Origin: Chitinophagales bacterium | GTDB taxonomy: Bacteria; Bacteroidota; Bacteroidia; Chitinophagales; UBA8649 | Assembly: GCA_020635975.1 (NCBI GenBank) | Contig: JACJYT010000003.1 | Location: forward strand, 62,001-126,000 | DNA length: 64,000 bases | Direction of reading: 5' to 3' | In this document: positions 27,187 through 37,112 of the stretch, in pieces | Position numbering within the stretch: the first letter of the stretch is position 1 | How the letters are laid out: each line of letters opens with the position of its first letter | The notes under the pieces: generated by a model | The model's input: the letters and a program-made list of their open reading frames with translations, nothing else | The model's database searches: none | What the model was told of the DNA's origin: nothing | Translations under genes and position numbers: made by a program

Positions 27187-27951
27187 TTAATCTTGTAGGT
27201 AGGGATATTCAATATTCCATAAGAACAAAGCTTGGGGTGGAGCAGTTCGCTGATACTTTAATTCTTTACCTTCTTTTAGAGCTTCTTCTAATTCTTCTAG
27301 GCTAATTTTTCCTCTTCCAATATCTATTAAACAGCCCACCATTCTACGAATTTGGTTTCGTAAAAATCGGTTGGAGCTTACTTTGAATATAACTCTTTTT
27401 TCTTCTTTGAAATAACACCAATCCGCTTGATTTACATAAGAAAGATGATTGCTTAACTCGGGATTAAAACGACATAAACTAATGTAGTTGTTGTAGCTTT
27501 TGAAGAGTGAGCAGGCTTTCTGAATATTCTCAAAATTCAATTCTTTAAGTTGAGGATACCAATAAGAAGTGTTTCTTTGAAAAGGATCGAAAGTTTCGTT
27601 AATAAAATACCAATAGCATCTTTTCTGAGCGTCAAAGCGAGCATGAGCATCTTCTTTTACCTTATGAACAGCTAAAATCCCAATATCTGCAGGTAACATT
27701 TTTTGTAGAATAAACTCTAAATTGTCTCTATGTTTAGGCGCATCGTAGTGGAGAAAATACCTCTTGGCATGAACTCCAGTGTCTGTTCTGCCACAGCCAA
27801 CAACATAAACGGCTTCATCATAAAGCTTGGATAAAACTTCTTCTATAGCTTGTTGAATGGAAATAAATTCTGGCTGACGCTGCCAACCAAAATAATTGCT
27901 GCCATCGTAGGAGATTTCTAAAAAAATTCTTTGAGGGTAATTGTTTTCCAT
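27187..27951 (-). CDS. truA: tRNA pseudouridine(38-40) synthase TruA
   Basis: This 254-residue enzyme converts U38-40 of tRNA to pseudouridine. The catalytic Asp57 is in the signature GCGRTDTGVHA. Supporting segments are SYDGSNYFGWQRQP, FDAQKRCYWYFI and FLRNQIRRMVGCLIDIGRG. Its promoter box is only a few bases upstream (27964-27971). It is first gene of a truA-ABC exporter-repeat protein run. Confidence 0.97.
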   Translation of the reverse strand: MENNYPQRIFLEISYDGSNYFGWQRQPEFISIQQAIEEVLSKLYDEAVYVVGCGRTDTGVHAKRYFLHYDAPKHRDNLEFILQKMLPADIGILAVHKVKEDAHARFDAQKRCYWYFINETFDPFQRNTSYWYPQLKELNFENIQKACSLFKSYNNYISLCRFNPELSNHLSYVNQADWCYFKEEKRVIFKVSSNRFLRNQIRRMVGCLIDIGRGKISLEELEEALKEGKELKYQRTAPPQALFLWNIEYPYLQD

Positions 27952-27963
27952 TTATCGAGCTTG

Positions 27964-27971
27964 CAAAGATA
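27964..27971 (-). promoter_or_regulatory. Candidate -7 box of truA
   Basis: CAAAGATA reads TATCTTTG on the minus strand, a perfect TAnnTTTG. It is 12 bases before the truA ATG, implying a leader of about 6 bases. No -33 element is obvious. Confidence 0.5.
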
Positions 27972-28078
27972 TTAATAACAATGGTAATGCTTATTTAAGT
28001 AAGCAAGTTAATTTTTAAATCAAGTTTTACATTGGCTTAATTCGGATCAAGTAATCTGAAAATTATTCTTCATTTTAA

Positions 28079-28114
28079 TTAAAAAAGGATGGGATAATCA
28101 CCGTCCTTTTTTAA
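28079..28114. terminator. Orphan terminator-like hairpin between divergent genes
   Basis: The stem GGATGG/CCGTCC (one T-G wobble) is flanked by a run of six A and six T and closes further with TTAA/TTAA. It is a normal terminator shape in both directions. It lies between truA (minus) and DUF4293 (plus), upstream of both, so no annotated gene ends here. Confidence 0.75.
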
Positions 28115-28122
28115 TAAAGAGC

Positions 28123-28130
28123 TATCTTCG
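28123..28130 (+). promoter_or_regulatory. Candidate -7 box of the DUF4293 gene
   Basis: TATCTTCG is one base off TAnnTTTG. It lies 16 bases before the ATG at 28147 and just after the orphan terminator, so the gene seems insulated from upstream reading. Confidence 0.35.
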
Positions 28131-28146
28131 TGCTTTAATTTTACTT

Positions 28147-28524
28147 ATGTTACAAAGAATTCAAACAGTTTATCTTTTAATAGCTGGGCTTTTGGCTTTT
28201 GCCTTTAGTTTTATTCAAATGGACCGAATATTAACTTTCGAAATAATGAGTATTCCTGGAGTGCTAGTGTTTGTATCTGGACTGGATAGCTTGCTTGCAA
28301 TTTCTTTGTTTTCCAACCGAAAATTACAATTGAAACTAGTCTATTTAGCAAGCACTGTTTTGCTGCTAGCTTTTGGAATATATCTATACTTGAATCTTAG
28401 TGTCGATTTTTACCTACACTTGGAATTCTACTTGCTTCTACTTGCTTTTGTCAATCATTTATTAGCACTGAGAGGAATTAAGAAGGATGAAGAATTGATT
28501 CGTTCATCCAATCGTCTTAGATAA
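28147..28524 (+). CDS. DUF4293 family membrane protein
   Basis: This 125-residue protein has four hydrophobic helices (about 7-24, 33-52, 60-80, 87-105). The N-terminus MLQRIQTVYLLIAGLLAFAF is the hallmark of DUF4293, a family of unknown function in Bacteroidota, and the tail KKDEELIRSSNRLR is also typical. It is probably in the cytoplasmic membrane and appears to be a single-gene unit. Confidence 0.88.
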   Translation: MLQRIQTVYLLIAGLLAFAFSFIQMDRILTFEIMSIPGVLVFVSGLDSLLAISLFSNRKLQLKLVYLASTVLLLAFGIYLYLNLSVDFYLHLEFYLLLLAFVNHLLALRGIKKDEELIRSSNRLR

Positions 28525-28670
28525 CTGGATGAAACTATTTACTAAGTGAAAAAATCCCATAAATTCAATTATTCGAGTATAAAAAGTTGTTTTAGAACAA
28601 TTTATGCTTACATCACAATTTCTTAATAATTCAATTACTCAATCTTGCTTCATGCTCTTTTAATAGTCTG

Positions 28671-28678
28671 CATCTTTG
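28671..28678 (+). promoter_or_regulatory. Candidate -7 box of the giant T9SS cargo gene
   Basis: CATCTTTG is one base off TAnnTTTG and lies 60 bases before the ATG at 28738. The rest of the 28525-28737 gap is AT-rich with no open frame or strong hairpin. Confidence 0.3.
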
Positions 28679-28737
28679 TAAACTATAATTGACTTTACAG
28701 CGTATATGATTTCAAAATATCAAAAATCACATTTTTC

Positions 28738-31700
28738 ATGAAAAGATTATTTACTTTTTTCTTTCTCTTTTTAGCTATTCAGACTACTTACTCACAGGTA
28801 AGTTTAGCCCAATGGCCTCTAACTACCAACGGAAGTCCGAGTTCTGTAGATCCAGATGTTGTTGCAGGTAACTTTACTAATGGTTCTGGGATAAGTGCAA
28901 TTAGCTATGGTACCAATGGTGCTTTCTCTTCAGGTTGGTCAACAGGAGCCTTAAATGCAAATGATTATTTTGAAATACAAATTGAACCTGCTGCTGGCTT
29001 TAACTTAGAAATTAACGAAGTATTATTTAGTGAGAGAAGATCCGGTACGGGGATTAGAGACTATCAAGTGCGATGGTCAACTAATGCCAGCTTTAGCTCA
29101 CCTACCACCATAGCAACAGTAAATGTTCCAGATAATACCAGTGATCGTTCGGGCAATATTACTGGATTGAATATTATTGTTAATGACGGAGAAACGCTTT
29201 ACCTTAGATTTTATGGCTATAATGCAGAGGCTGCGGGTGGAACTTGGAGGATTAAGGATGCAAGTTTAGAACTTCTTGGTGTAGTTAATGCGGCCTCAGG
29301 CTGTTCCATAAGTTCTTCTGGCATAGCTAATATTCTTTGCCATGATAATGGAAGCAGCGGAACCCCTGCGGATGATTATTTGACTTTTGATTTAAATGTA
29401 AGTGCTGGTTCAGGCACAGCTGCTAGCTATACCTTATCAGTAAGTGGAGGAGGAGCAAGTTCCGTTAGTCCGAGTTCTGGAACTTATGGTGTCTTAAGTT
29501 CATTTAGCTTAAACACAGGTTCTGCGAATGGATCGGATGTAAGTTTAACGATAACAGATGCAACGACAGGAAGCTGTACTCTAGTGGAGACTATAAGCGA
29601 TCCAGGTTCTTGTTCTGTCCCGGTTGTTCCTACACTTACTCTAAGTACGGCTACTTTAAGTGCTTTAGACTATCAATTTGGAAATGGTCCCTCTGCTTCG
29701 CAATCCTTTGTGCTTACTGGGGCCAACTTAAGTTCCGACATTAGCATAAATGCTCCAAGTAATTTTCTTGTATCGAGTGATAATATAAATTTCTCAAGCA
29801 GCCTTACGATTCCTTTGGCCACCGCTAATGGAAGCCATACTCTTTATGTACAACTAGAAGCGGGACTTGCTATTTCTAGTTATAGTGGAAGCTTAAGCGC
29901 AAGCAGTTCTCCAGCAAGTACGCAAAATCTAAGCTTAGATGGTACAGTTAGCGCTGTCCCAGCGGGATGTGTAAGTGTGTTTAGTGATGACTTTTCTGGG
30001 GGCTTGACTTCGTGGAGTAATACCTCAGATTGGACAATATCTTCTGGAGAATTAAAGCACAATCTATCGGGAGTAGCGGGTTCAAGTTACATCTATAGTG
30101 ATATTGCTTCACAAGATTTATCTTTAGTCGACGCAGAGTGGAATCTTTGTATAAGAAATGGGGCTTGGGATCCTTCGAGTAGTAACAAGTTTGCTTATTT
30201 TTTGATTTCTTCTAGTTTGAACCTACTCAATACGCCAAATGGATATGCCGTCGGTGTAAACCAAATTGGAACTAGCGATTTTTTAGAATTGTATCAAGTT
30301 TCTGGTGGAAGTTACACCTCGATTATTTCAAGTTCTTTTGATTGGAATTCTAGTGATGACGTTTGTATAAGAGTTAGTAGAACCAGTACTGGCGATTGGG
30401 AGTTATTTTACAATGCTAATGGTGGTGGGGAAGCATCTGCAGGTACCGCCTCAGACTTAACATTTACCTCAGGTCAGTACACTGGAGCAACTTTTGAATA
30501 TAGTACTGCAAGAGCTGGTTTACTTTGGATAGATGATATCGATATCTGTGCATCTAACCTAGTTGCAAATCCTGAAATCGATGTTCAAGGAAATGGTCAA
30601 AGCATTGCAGATAATGATTTGAGTCCTTCTTTATCAGATGATACCGATTTTGGTTCTGTTTTAGTATCTGGAGGTCCAATAGTTAAGACTTACACCATAT
30701 TTAATACAGGAACTGCCGACCTAGACATAACTAGTCTGAGTAGTTCTAATGCAGTTTTTAGTATTGGTGGTATATCTCCACCATTAAGTCTAGCTCCTGC
30801 AGGTTCCACTACTTTCACGGTAAGTTTTGATCCAGCGGTGACCGGAATTGCGAGTTCTAATATCCTTATTAATAATAATGATCCGAATGAAGACAGCTAT
30901 GAGTTTTTAGTTCAAGGAAATGGCACGGCAATACCCGATATTGTTTTGAGCTCGGCCAATCCCGCAGCTCCAGCACTTAATCTTGTTGAAGGGGCAAATA
31001 ACAATGTGGTTTATGCTTTTTCATTAGCGGTTAGTACTTATGATGCAACGCTTACTGCATTTGATTTTGTGAGTTCAGGAACTGCGGTTTCTAGTAATTT
31101 CACGAATTTTAAAGCCTATTATTCTAATGATGCTAGTTTGAATGTTGCTACAGATATTTTCTTAGATAATGAAACTACTTCTTTAGGAGCAGGCACTCAC
31201 AGTTTTTCAGGATTCGCACAAACTATTGCCAACGGTAGTACTGGGTATATTTTTATTACTTGTGATTTACCTTGTCCTTCTACAGCGGGCAACACCTTGC
31301 AGATAGAAGCACTTACAACTGCCAACCTAAGTTTCTCAAATGGGAATAAAACAGGTAGTGCTTTTGCAAGTGGCCTTCATACTATAGTGGATGATGTGCC
31401 AATAAATGTAACAGGGGCCGCAACAAGCGCCTGCGAGAATGGAAGCAGCACTATTACATGGACCAATGCAACCGGATGCTTTGATAATTATTTGGTAGTT
31501 GCATCCTTAAGCTCATTAGTAAGCACACCTTCTGGCAATGGAGTTTCCTATAGTGCGGATTCCAATTTTGGAGCTGGAACTGCTTTTGATGATGGCTATG
31601 TAGTATATAAAAATAATGGAACTTCAGTAAGTGTTAATGGATTAAGCAATGGTACCAATTATATTTATACCATCTTCACTAGAAATGGATCAACGTGGAG

Positions 31701-34700
31701 TAGTGGAGTAGAAGTAAATTGTACTCCAGTATCACCAATACCTGATAACGCCTGTGGCTCGAATGAATTAAGCCAAAGCATTACTTATTCTAGTGCTGCC
31801 AACATTGCAGATATTAATGTATTTGTTTCTATTGAGCACACTTGGAGAAGTGATTTACATATAGAACTTGAATCTCCTTCTGGAACTATTGCCCAATTAT
31901 TTAATGGTTCTAACAGTGGTAGCGAAAACAATTTAGAGGTAATTTTCGATGATGCGGGAACAGGAATAAGTGCAACTTCTCATACAATTGACGGTATTGC
32001 AGATGAAACGATTATCAGTGATGTTGATCCTCTATCCGTTTTTAACGGAGAAAGTTCTGACGGTATTTGGACCTTAAGAGTTTGTGATGATGCGAGTGGA
32101 GATATAGGATTTTTAGTAGATTGGAGTTTGGATATTACCGATGCTTGTATTCCTACACATAGTTTTACCAGTTTAATCCCGGCATCTGGTGTTATAGGTA
32201 CAGAAATTACTGTAATAGGAACTGGCTTTAGTGCTACCACCGAAGTGTATTTTGGCGCTCTTGCGGCAACTTCCATCTCTTTTGTTTCTAGCGATACCTT
32301 GAAGGTAATTGTTCCAACTGGAGCGAGTACAGGTGCCTTAAGTATAGAGGAGGCTTCTTGTGCTATTACTAGTTCTATTTTTAGTGTTCTTTCAAATGGT
32401 GGACCATGTAATTCTTCTTCTTTTAGCGATTTGATAATTTCGGAAGTTTACGATGCCGACTTAAACAATGTTTGGTATGTAGAATTATACAATCCAACTT
32501 CTGTGGCTATCGATTTAGCAGCAGAAGATTATGAATTGGATAGATATTCTAGCTTAGTTGCTCTTAGTCCTGCAAGAACTATTGATTTAGTTGGCGTAGT
32601 GCCTGCCTTTGGTGTTTTTGTGCTTGACTTAGGAACAAGCACAGCCACTTGTAGTTATCCTTGGGATTTAGTTGAATCTGGAGGAGGAATTAATGAGGAA
32701 GATAGAAATGTACTTACCAAAGGGGGCATGGATGTGGATGCTGTTAGTTTCCCGAATGAAACGGGCTATTCTATTAGAAGAAAATCTTTTGTTTCTGGTC
32801 CAACACCTAGCTATAATGCGTCAGATTGGGATTTATTCTTAAACGAATCTTGTGATGATTTAGGTCTTGCACCTGTAAGTGCTACACTAAGTCCAGAAAT
32901 TACCAATAGCTTAAGTAATCAAGAAGCTTGTAATTTGGATTTTACGGTTCTTGTAACAGAAGGCGATTCTTCTACTTTGGGAGATATTAGCTATACCTGG
33001 TACTTTAATGATCAAGTAAATGCCAATTGGCTCGTGGTGAATAGCACTAATTTACCGAATTTGAATATTAGTGGAGAAGACTCTGGAAATTTGACAATCT
33101 CGAGTGGAATAGCTAATATAAAAACAATTGACGGTTACCAATTCTATTGCGAAATTACAGAAGCTGCTTTGTGTACAGATGTTAGTAATGCGGCTAGCTT
33201 CACCTTTGCACCAGAAAGATATTTTAGAACCAAGGCTAGCGGTAATTGGGATGATTTGAACTCATGGCAAATGGCAAGTTCGCTTCTAGGTCCTTGGTCG
33301 GATGCCTGCGATTTTCCAGATAGCGATAATTCGGATTATATATCTATCGAAGCGGGACATGAACTGATTTTGAACTTGGATGTTCAAGCGGATCAAATTA
33401 TAATTCAAAGTCTTGGAAAATTAGTTCTAAATGAGAAATTAAGTGTGACTAATGGGGATCTTGCTGCTCACGATCTAGAGGTTATAGGGACGCTTCAAGA
33501 TAATGGAACATCAGCCAATGGAATAGCGTTTTTAAACGGAGCAACTTGGTTGCTAGATGCAGATGGCATAATTATTAAAACCAACAATTCTTCGGTAAAC
33601 AATTATAGAGATAATTATGAGTCGGGTATAGCTAATATTCCAGCTTCAGCACATTGGGCATTTGTATATGATGGTTCAGGAGCTGTTGCTGTGGGATCTA
33701 TTGATATGTTCTACCCGAACTTATATTTTGAGTCGACTGCAGGAGCCCACGATGCTCAAGGTGTTGCAGAATTTTTTCAGGGTTTTTCGGGTTACCCAAC
33801 GGTTAAAGGGGATTTAGTTATTGGAGCAGGCAGTATTACTGGAGCTTCAAATCCCTACAAAGTGTATTATAATAATACCAATTCTCAGCCAATGATAGTA
33901 GAAGGGGATGTTTATATTGAATCTGGTTCAGAATTTACGAACGCCCTTGCAGGGGGCGCACAGCCAGGGACGGGAGTTGAAATCAAGGGAGATTTAATAG
34001 CCAATGGAAATTGGACCTTATTAAGTGATACCGGGTTAACAAAACTTTCGGGAAGTACTAAGCAGTTTATTTCCGGTAGTGGACGAGTTCAAAGCTCTAA
34101 ATTTGAATTAGCCAATATCGACAATGCGGAACTAGCAGGTATAGATCTAGAAATTACCAATAAGCTTATTTTTACTGATGGTAAGCTTATTACCAATGTG
34201 GCAAGTGCAGATTTAGTTTATGTTAAGAATGCCTCCCCAACAGCTATTACGGGCTATAATACTGCAGGCAACAGCAAGTATGTTGAAGGTAAATTACAAT
34301 GGCTTACTGATGGAAGTTCCTCGTATACTTTCCCAGTAGGAGAAGAATTTAATGGGGTACAAGCTTTTACCGTAGCTTTAACTGGGACAGCGGGCTCGGA
34401 GATTTTGGGCTATCTAGAAACTAATACTACATCTCCTCTATACCCACATGCTTATTGCGATTTAGAAACGCCAAATGGAGGAAGTGGTCAGATTGGAACT
34501 GGTATAGGAACTCCCGATGGAACTTTAGATCAAATTACCTTTAATTTAGCTTCTCCTTTGCAATGGGATATCACTAACCCTAACGGCGGAATTAGCGCTT
34601 ACAATTTAACGGTGTTGGCTAATGGTACTCAAGATATAAGTCCAATTGTTTCTACTAATACTGGTATAGAGATTCGCTATTTAATGAAAAATGGAGAACC

Positions 34701-35379
34701 GGGCAATACCGGGGTGGCAACAAGTTTAGGGGCTCCAAGTTTCAATACTAATGGCTTTGCTGCTTGTCCGAATCAATATTCTTTAAATGGTCTTACAAGT
34801 TTTTCTAAATTTACTTTAAATGGTGCAGATCAGTCTGCCACGGCTTTACCCGTAGAACTATTGTATTTTGATGCTAAACTATTAGACAAGCAGAATGTCT
34901 TGTTAGAATGGGCAACACTTACAGAAATAAATAACGATTACTTTAGTTTAGAAAGAAGTAGTGATGGACTTAATTTCATTACCATAAGCGAAGTGGATGG
35001 TGCTGGAAACTATGTGGGGCGCTTAGATTATAAGTATATAGATCAAGAAGCATTACAAGGACTTTCTTACTATCGTTTAAAACAAACAGATCACGATGGA
35101 AGCTTTGCTTATAGTGAAATTAGAAGCATCAACAATAGCTCTACTACCAGCGGGGTAGCTGTTTATCCCGTACCATTTAAAGATTATTTTTCCATCACTA
35201 TAGAACAGAACGAAGTAGCAGAATTTTCTATATTCGATGTAAGTGGTAAATTAGTTCATCAAGGAAAAGTAGATTCTGAAAATAGAAGTATTGATATGCG
35301 AAGTTTCAGTAGTGGACTTTATCTACTTCGTTTAGAACTCCTTTCTGGAAGCGAGAGTTTTAAATTGATAAAGGAATAA
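28738..35379 (+). CDS. Giant multidomain secreted protein with T9SS type A sorting domain
   Basis: This 2213-residue protein has signal peptide MKRLFTFFFLFLAIQTTYS. Approximate layout: beta-sandwich 20-180; Ig-like modules 185-405; a jelly-roll-like module 405-600; an ASPM/choice-of-anchor-like domain about 605-730 (IVKTYTIFNTGTADLDITSL); a proprotein-convertase P domain 1001-1135 (VFVSIEHTWRSDLHIEL, DGIWTLRVCDD); an IPT/TIG domain 1140-1217; a lamin-tail-like domain 1221-1370 (LIISEVYDADLNNVWYVELY); an Ig-like segment to 1490; a beta-helix-like part opening FRTKASGNWDDLNSWQ; and a sorting region from about 2036, ending with a type A domain (VYPVPFKDYFSITI, GLYLLRLELLSG). It is probably an exported adhesin or matrix protein. 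No catalytic domain was recognised. Confidence 0.9.
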   Translation: MKRLFTFFFLFLAIQTTYSQVSLAQWPLTTNGSPSSVDPDVVAGNFTNGSGISAISYGTNGAFSSGWSTGALNANDYFEIQIEPAAGFNLEINEVLFSERRSGTGIRDYQVRWSTNASFSSPTTIATVNVPDNTSDRSGNITGLNIIVNDGETLYLRFYGYNAEAAGGTWRIKDASLELLGVVNAASGCSISSSGIANILCHDNGSSGTPADDYLTFDLNVSAGSGTAASYTLSVSGGGASSVSPSSGTYGVLSSFSLNTGSANGSDVSLTITDATTGSCTLVETISDPGSCSVPVVPTLTLSTATLSALDYQFGNGPSASQSFVLTGANLSSDISINAPSNFLVSSDNINFSSSLTIPLATANGSHTLYVQLEAGLAISSYSGSLSASSSPASTQNLSLDGTVSAVPAGCVSVFSDDFSGGLTSWSNTSDWTISSGELKHNLSGVAGSSYIYSDIASQDLSLVDAEWNLCIRNGAWDPSSSNKFAYFLISSSLNLLNTPNGYAVGVNQIGTSDFLELYQVSGGSYTSIISSSFDWNSSDDVCIRVSRTSTGDWELFYNANGGGEASAGTASDLTFTSGQYTGATFEYSTARAGLLWIDDIDICASNLVANPEIDVQGNGQSIADNDLSPSLSDDTDFGSVLVSGGPIVKTYTIFNTGTADLDITSLSSSNAVFSIGGISPPLSLAPAGSTTFTVSFDPAVTGIASSNILINNNDPNEDSYEFLVQGNGTAIPDIVLSSANPAAPALNLVEGANNNVVYAFSLAVSTYDATLTAFDFVSSGTAVSSNFTNFKAYYSNDASLNVATDIFLDNETTSLGAGTHSFSGFAQTIANGSTGYIFITCDLPCPSTAGNTLQIEALTTANLSFSNGNKTGSAFASGLHTIVDDVPINVTGAATSACENGSSTITWTNATGCFDNYLVVASLSSLVSTPSGNGVSYSADSNFGAGTAFDDGYVVYKNNGTSVSVNGLSNGTNYIYTIFTRNGSTWSSGVEVNCTPVSPIPDNACGSNELSQSITYSSAANIADINVFVSIEHTWRSDLHIELESPSGTIAQLFNGSNSGSENNLEVIFDDAGTGISATSHTIDGIADETIISDVDPLSVFNGESSDGIWTLRVCDDASGDIGFLVDWSLDITDACIPTHSFTSLIPASGVIGTEITVIGTGFSATTEVYFGALAATSISFVSSDTLKVIVPTGASTGALSIEEASCAITSSIFSVLSNGGPCNSSSFSDLIISEVYDADLNNVWYVELYNPTSVAIDLAAEDYELDRYSSLVALSPARTIDLVGVVPAFGVFVLDLGTSTATCSYPWDLVESGGGINEEDRNVLTKGGMDVDAVSFPNETGYSIRRKSFVSGPTPSYNASDWDLFLNESCDDLGLAPVSATLSPEITNSLSNQEACNLDFTVLVTEGDSSTLGDISYTWYFNDQVNANWLVVNSTNLPNLNISGEDSGNLTISSGIANIKTIDGYQFYCEITEAALCTDVSNAASFTFAPERYFRTKASGNWDDLNSWQMASSLLGPWSDACDFPDSDNSDYISIEAGHELILNLDVQADQIIIQSLGKLVLNEKLSVTNGDLAAHDLEVIGTLQDNGTSANGIAFLNGATWLLDADGIIIKTNNSSVNNYRDNYESGIANIPASAHWAFVYDGSGAVAVGSIDMFYPNLYFESTAGAHDAQGVAEFFQGFSGYPTVKGDLVIGAGSITGASNPYKVYYNNTNSQPMIVEGDVYIESGSEFTNALAGGAQPGTGVEIKGDLIANGNWTLLSDTGLTKLSGSTKQFISGSGRVQSSKFELANIDNAELAGIDLEITNKLIFTDGKLITNVASADLVYVKNASPTAITGYNTAGNSKYVEGKLQWLTDGSSSYTFPVGEEFNGVQAFTVALTGTAGSEILGYLETNTTSPLYPHAYCDLETPNGGSGQIGTGIGTPDGTLDQITFNLASPLQWDITNPNGGISAYNLTVLANGTQDISPIVSTNTGIEIRYLMKNGEPGNTGVATSLGAPSFNTNGFAACPNQYSLNGLTSFSKFTLNGADQSATALPVELLYFDAKLLDKQNVLLEWATLTEINNDYFSLERSSDGLNFITISEVDGAGNYVGRLDYKYIDQEALQGLSYYRLKQTDHDGSFAYSEIRSINNSSTTSGVAVYPVPFKDYFSITIEQNEVAEFSIFDVSGKLVHQGKVDSENRSIDMRSFSSGLYLLRLELLSGSESFKLIKE

Positions 35380-35408
35380 ATTTTCTAATGCATAAATCGA
35401 GTTTAACA

Positions 35409-35440
35409 TAAAAAAGGAGAGCCGAGGCTCTCCTTTTTTT
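35409..35440 (+). terminator. Rho-independent terminator after the giant cargo gene
   Basis: The stem GGAGAGC, loop CGAG, GCTCTCC is preceded by an A run and followed by seven T. It lies 30 bases after the stop at 35379. Confidence 0.92.
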
Positions 35441-35470
35441 GTTTTTATTTATGGAATCTAAGCATAAATG

Positions 35471-35478
35471 TATCTTTG
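35471..35478 (+). promoter_or_regulatory. Candidate -7 box of the DUF4139 gene
   Basis: TATCTTTG is a perfect TAnnTTTG, 8 bases before the ATG at 35487 and 17 before the ATG at 35496. The spacing to a normal transcription start favours the 35496 ATG. Confidence 0.5.
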
Positions 35479-35495
35479 TATTATAAATGATTATT

Positions 35496-37109
35496 ATGAA
35501 AAGAATTCTTTTAAGTTTTGTGCTTTTGTTTCAGATTTTGCAGGCACAAACATCGTATAACACCAAAATCTCCGAAGTAACTGTTTACCGCAACAATGCC
35601 GAGTTAGTATCCTCTGCAAAGCTGAGTTTGCCAGCTGGAAGTTCAGAAATTATTTTAAAGGATATTTCTACGAGTATCGACCCATCGAGTTTGCAAGTTA
35701 GTTTGAAAACTTCTAGCAAGGTTAGTCTTTTATCTGCGGTATATGAAATGGATTACATTAATCCAAATGAGTTAAACAAAGAACAACAAGCCTTATTTAA
35801 TCAATTAGAAACCCTTAATACGGATTTGCGTTGGGCAAAAGAACAAAAACAAATTTACTATGATTTAGAAGTGGTTCTGAATGAAAATAGAAAATTAGGT
35901 GGAGCAAATTTAGGTTTAAATCCTCAAGACTTAGTGGTTCTATTAGAGAATTATAAGAACAAGCAATACGAATACAATCAAGCTTATTTGAAATATGAAA
36001 AAATGGAGAAGGAGCTTAATCAAGAGATTACTAAATTGCAAAATCAATTGAACCAATCTAAGGCAGAAAGAAACAAACCTTCAGGACAAATTAAATTACA
36101 AGTAAGTTCTTTGTCGCCGAGTACCGTAGAATTCTTTTGCACCTATATCGTAGCGAATGCCGGCTGGTCGCCAATTTATGATTTACGAAGTGAAGGAATT
36201 GATAAGAAAGTGAATTTAAATTACAAAGCAAACATCTACCAAAACACGGGTTACGATTGGAATAATGTAGACTTAACCGTTTCAACAGGGAATCCGGTGC
36301 AAAACAACAATCGTCCAATTTTGCATCCACTGTATGCCGATTTTTATCAGTACAATTATCTACAATCTAGTATGAGCAGAAATACAGCTTACAAAACAGA
36401 AACGGCAAATATGGCGTATATGGGCGATTTTGAGATGGAAGAAGTGATGATAGATTCTAAAGATGGCTTTGCCTATAATAATGGTTTAAGCACTACCCAA
36501 TTCAGTACCCAATTTGAGTTGAGTTTACCTCAAAGCATTCCAAGTGATAATAAAGAACATTTAGTTGGTTTAGAAAGCTACGAGTTGGAGTCAGAATATA
36601 TTTATCATGCTGTACCGAAATTAGAACCTAGTGCTTTCTTGTTAGCCAAGGTAAGCAATTGGGGGCAGTATAATTTATTGCCAGGAGATGCTAATATTTT
36701 CTTTGAAGGCACTTATGTTGGACAATCCTACATAGACCCAACCGTAAGTAGCGACACCCTTCTTCTTTCATTAGGTAGAGATGAAAGTATAAAAATTTCA
36801 AGGAGAGAATTGAAAGATTTTACGAGTACGAAGATGATTGGTAGCAATAAGAAGGAAAGCTACACTTACGAAATTGAAATTAAGAATAACAAGTCGAGTG
36901 TGGTGAAAATTGAGATTTTAGATCAAATACCGGTGAGTTCTAACAAAGAAATAGAAATTGAACTCGAAGATAACCATGGTGCAAAGTACAATGCGGAATT
37001 GGGACGTTTGGAATGGAATTTGAGTTTGAATGCTAACCAAAGTAATAAGTTACGATTTAGTTATTCAGTTAAATATCCTAAGGATAAAATTGTAAATGGT
37101 AAAAAATAA
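35496..37109 (+). CDS. DUF4139/DUF4140 (mucoidy inhibitor-like) secreted protein
   Basis: About 537 residues from the ATG at 35496 (MKRILLSFVLLFQILQA is a signal peptide). The N-terminal DUF4140 segment carries ISEVTVYRNNAELVSSAKL and LPAGSSEIILKDIS. A coiled-coil middle follows (about residues 85-190, rich in Lys, Gln, Glu). The C-terminal DUF4139 region shows YIVANAGWSPIYDLR, NYKANIYQNTGYDWNNVDL and LSVSTGNP-like text, ending RLEWNLSLNANQSNKLRFSY. The family is named for a mucoidy-inhibitor homolog; its function is not known. A small lipoprotein gene follows after 3 bases. Confidence 0.88.
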   Translation: MKRILLSFVLLFQILQAQTSYNTKISEVTVYRNNAELVSSAKLSLPAGSSEIILKDISTSIDPSSLQVSLKTSSKVSLLSAVYEMDYINPNELNKEQQALFNQLETLNTDLRWAKEQKQIYYDLEVVLNENRKLGGANLGLNPQDLVVLLENYKNKQYEYNQAYLKYEKMEKELNQEITKLQNQLNQSKAERNKPSGQIKLQVSSLSPSTVEFFCTYIVANAGWSPIYDLRSEGIDKKVNLNYKANIYQNTGYDWNNVDLTVSTGNPVQNNNRPILHPLYADFYQYNYLQSSMSRNTAYKTETANMAYMGDFEMEEVMIDSKDGFAYNNGLSTTQFSTQFELSLPQSIPSDNKEHLVGLESYELESEYIYHAVPKLEPSAFLLAKVSNWGQYNLLPGDANIFFEGTYVGQSYIDPTVSSDTLLLSLGRDESIKISRRELKDFTSTKMIGSNKKESYTYEIEIKNNKSSVVKIEILDQIPVSSNKEIEIELEDNHGAKYNAELGRLEWNLSLNANQSNKLRFSYSVKYPKDKIVNGKK

Positions 37110-37112
37110 AGA

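Noticed and set aside
28525..28737. Small gene before the giant cargo gene
   Set aside because: No open frame with a signal peptide or family match; AT-rich gap with a weak promoter box only.
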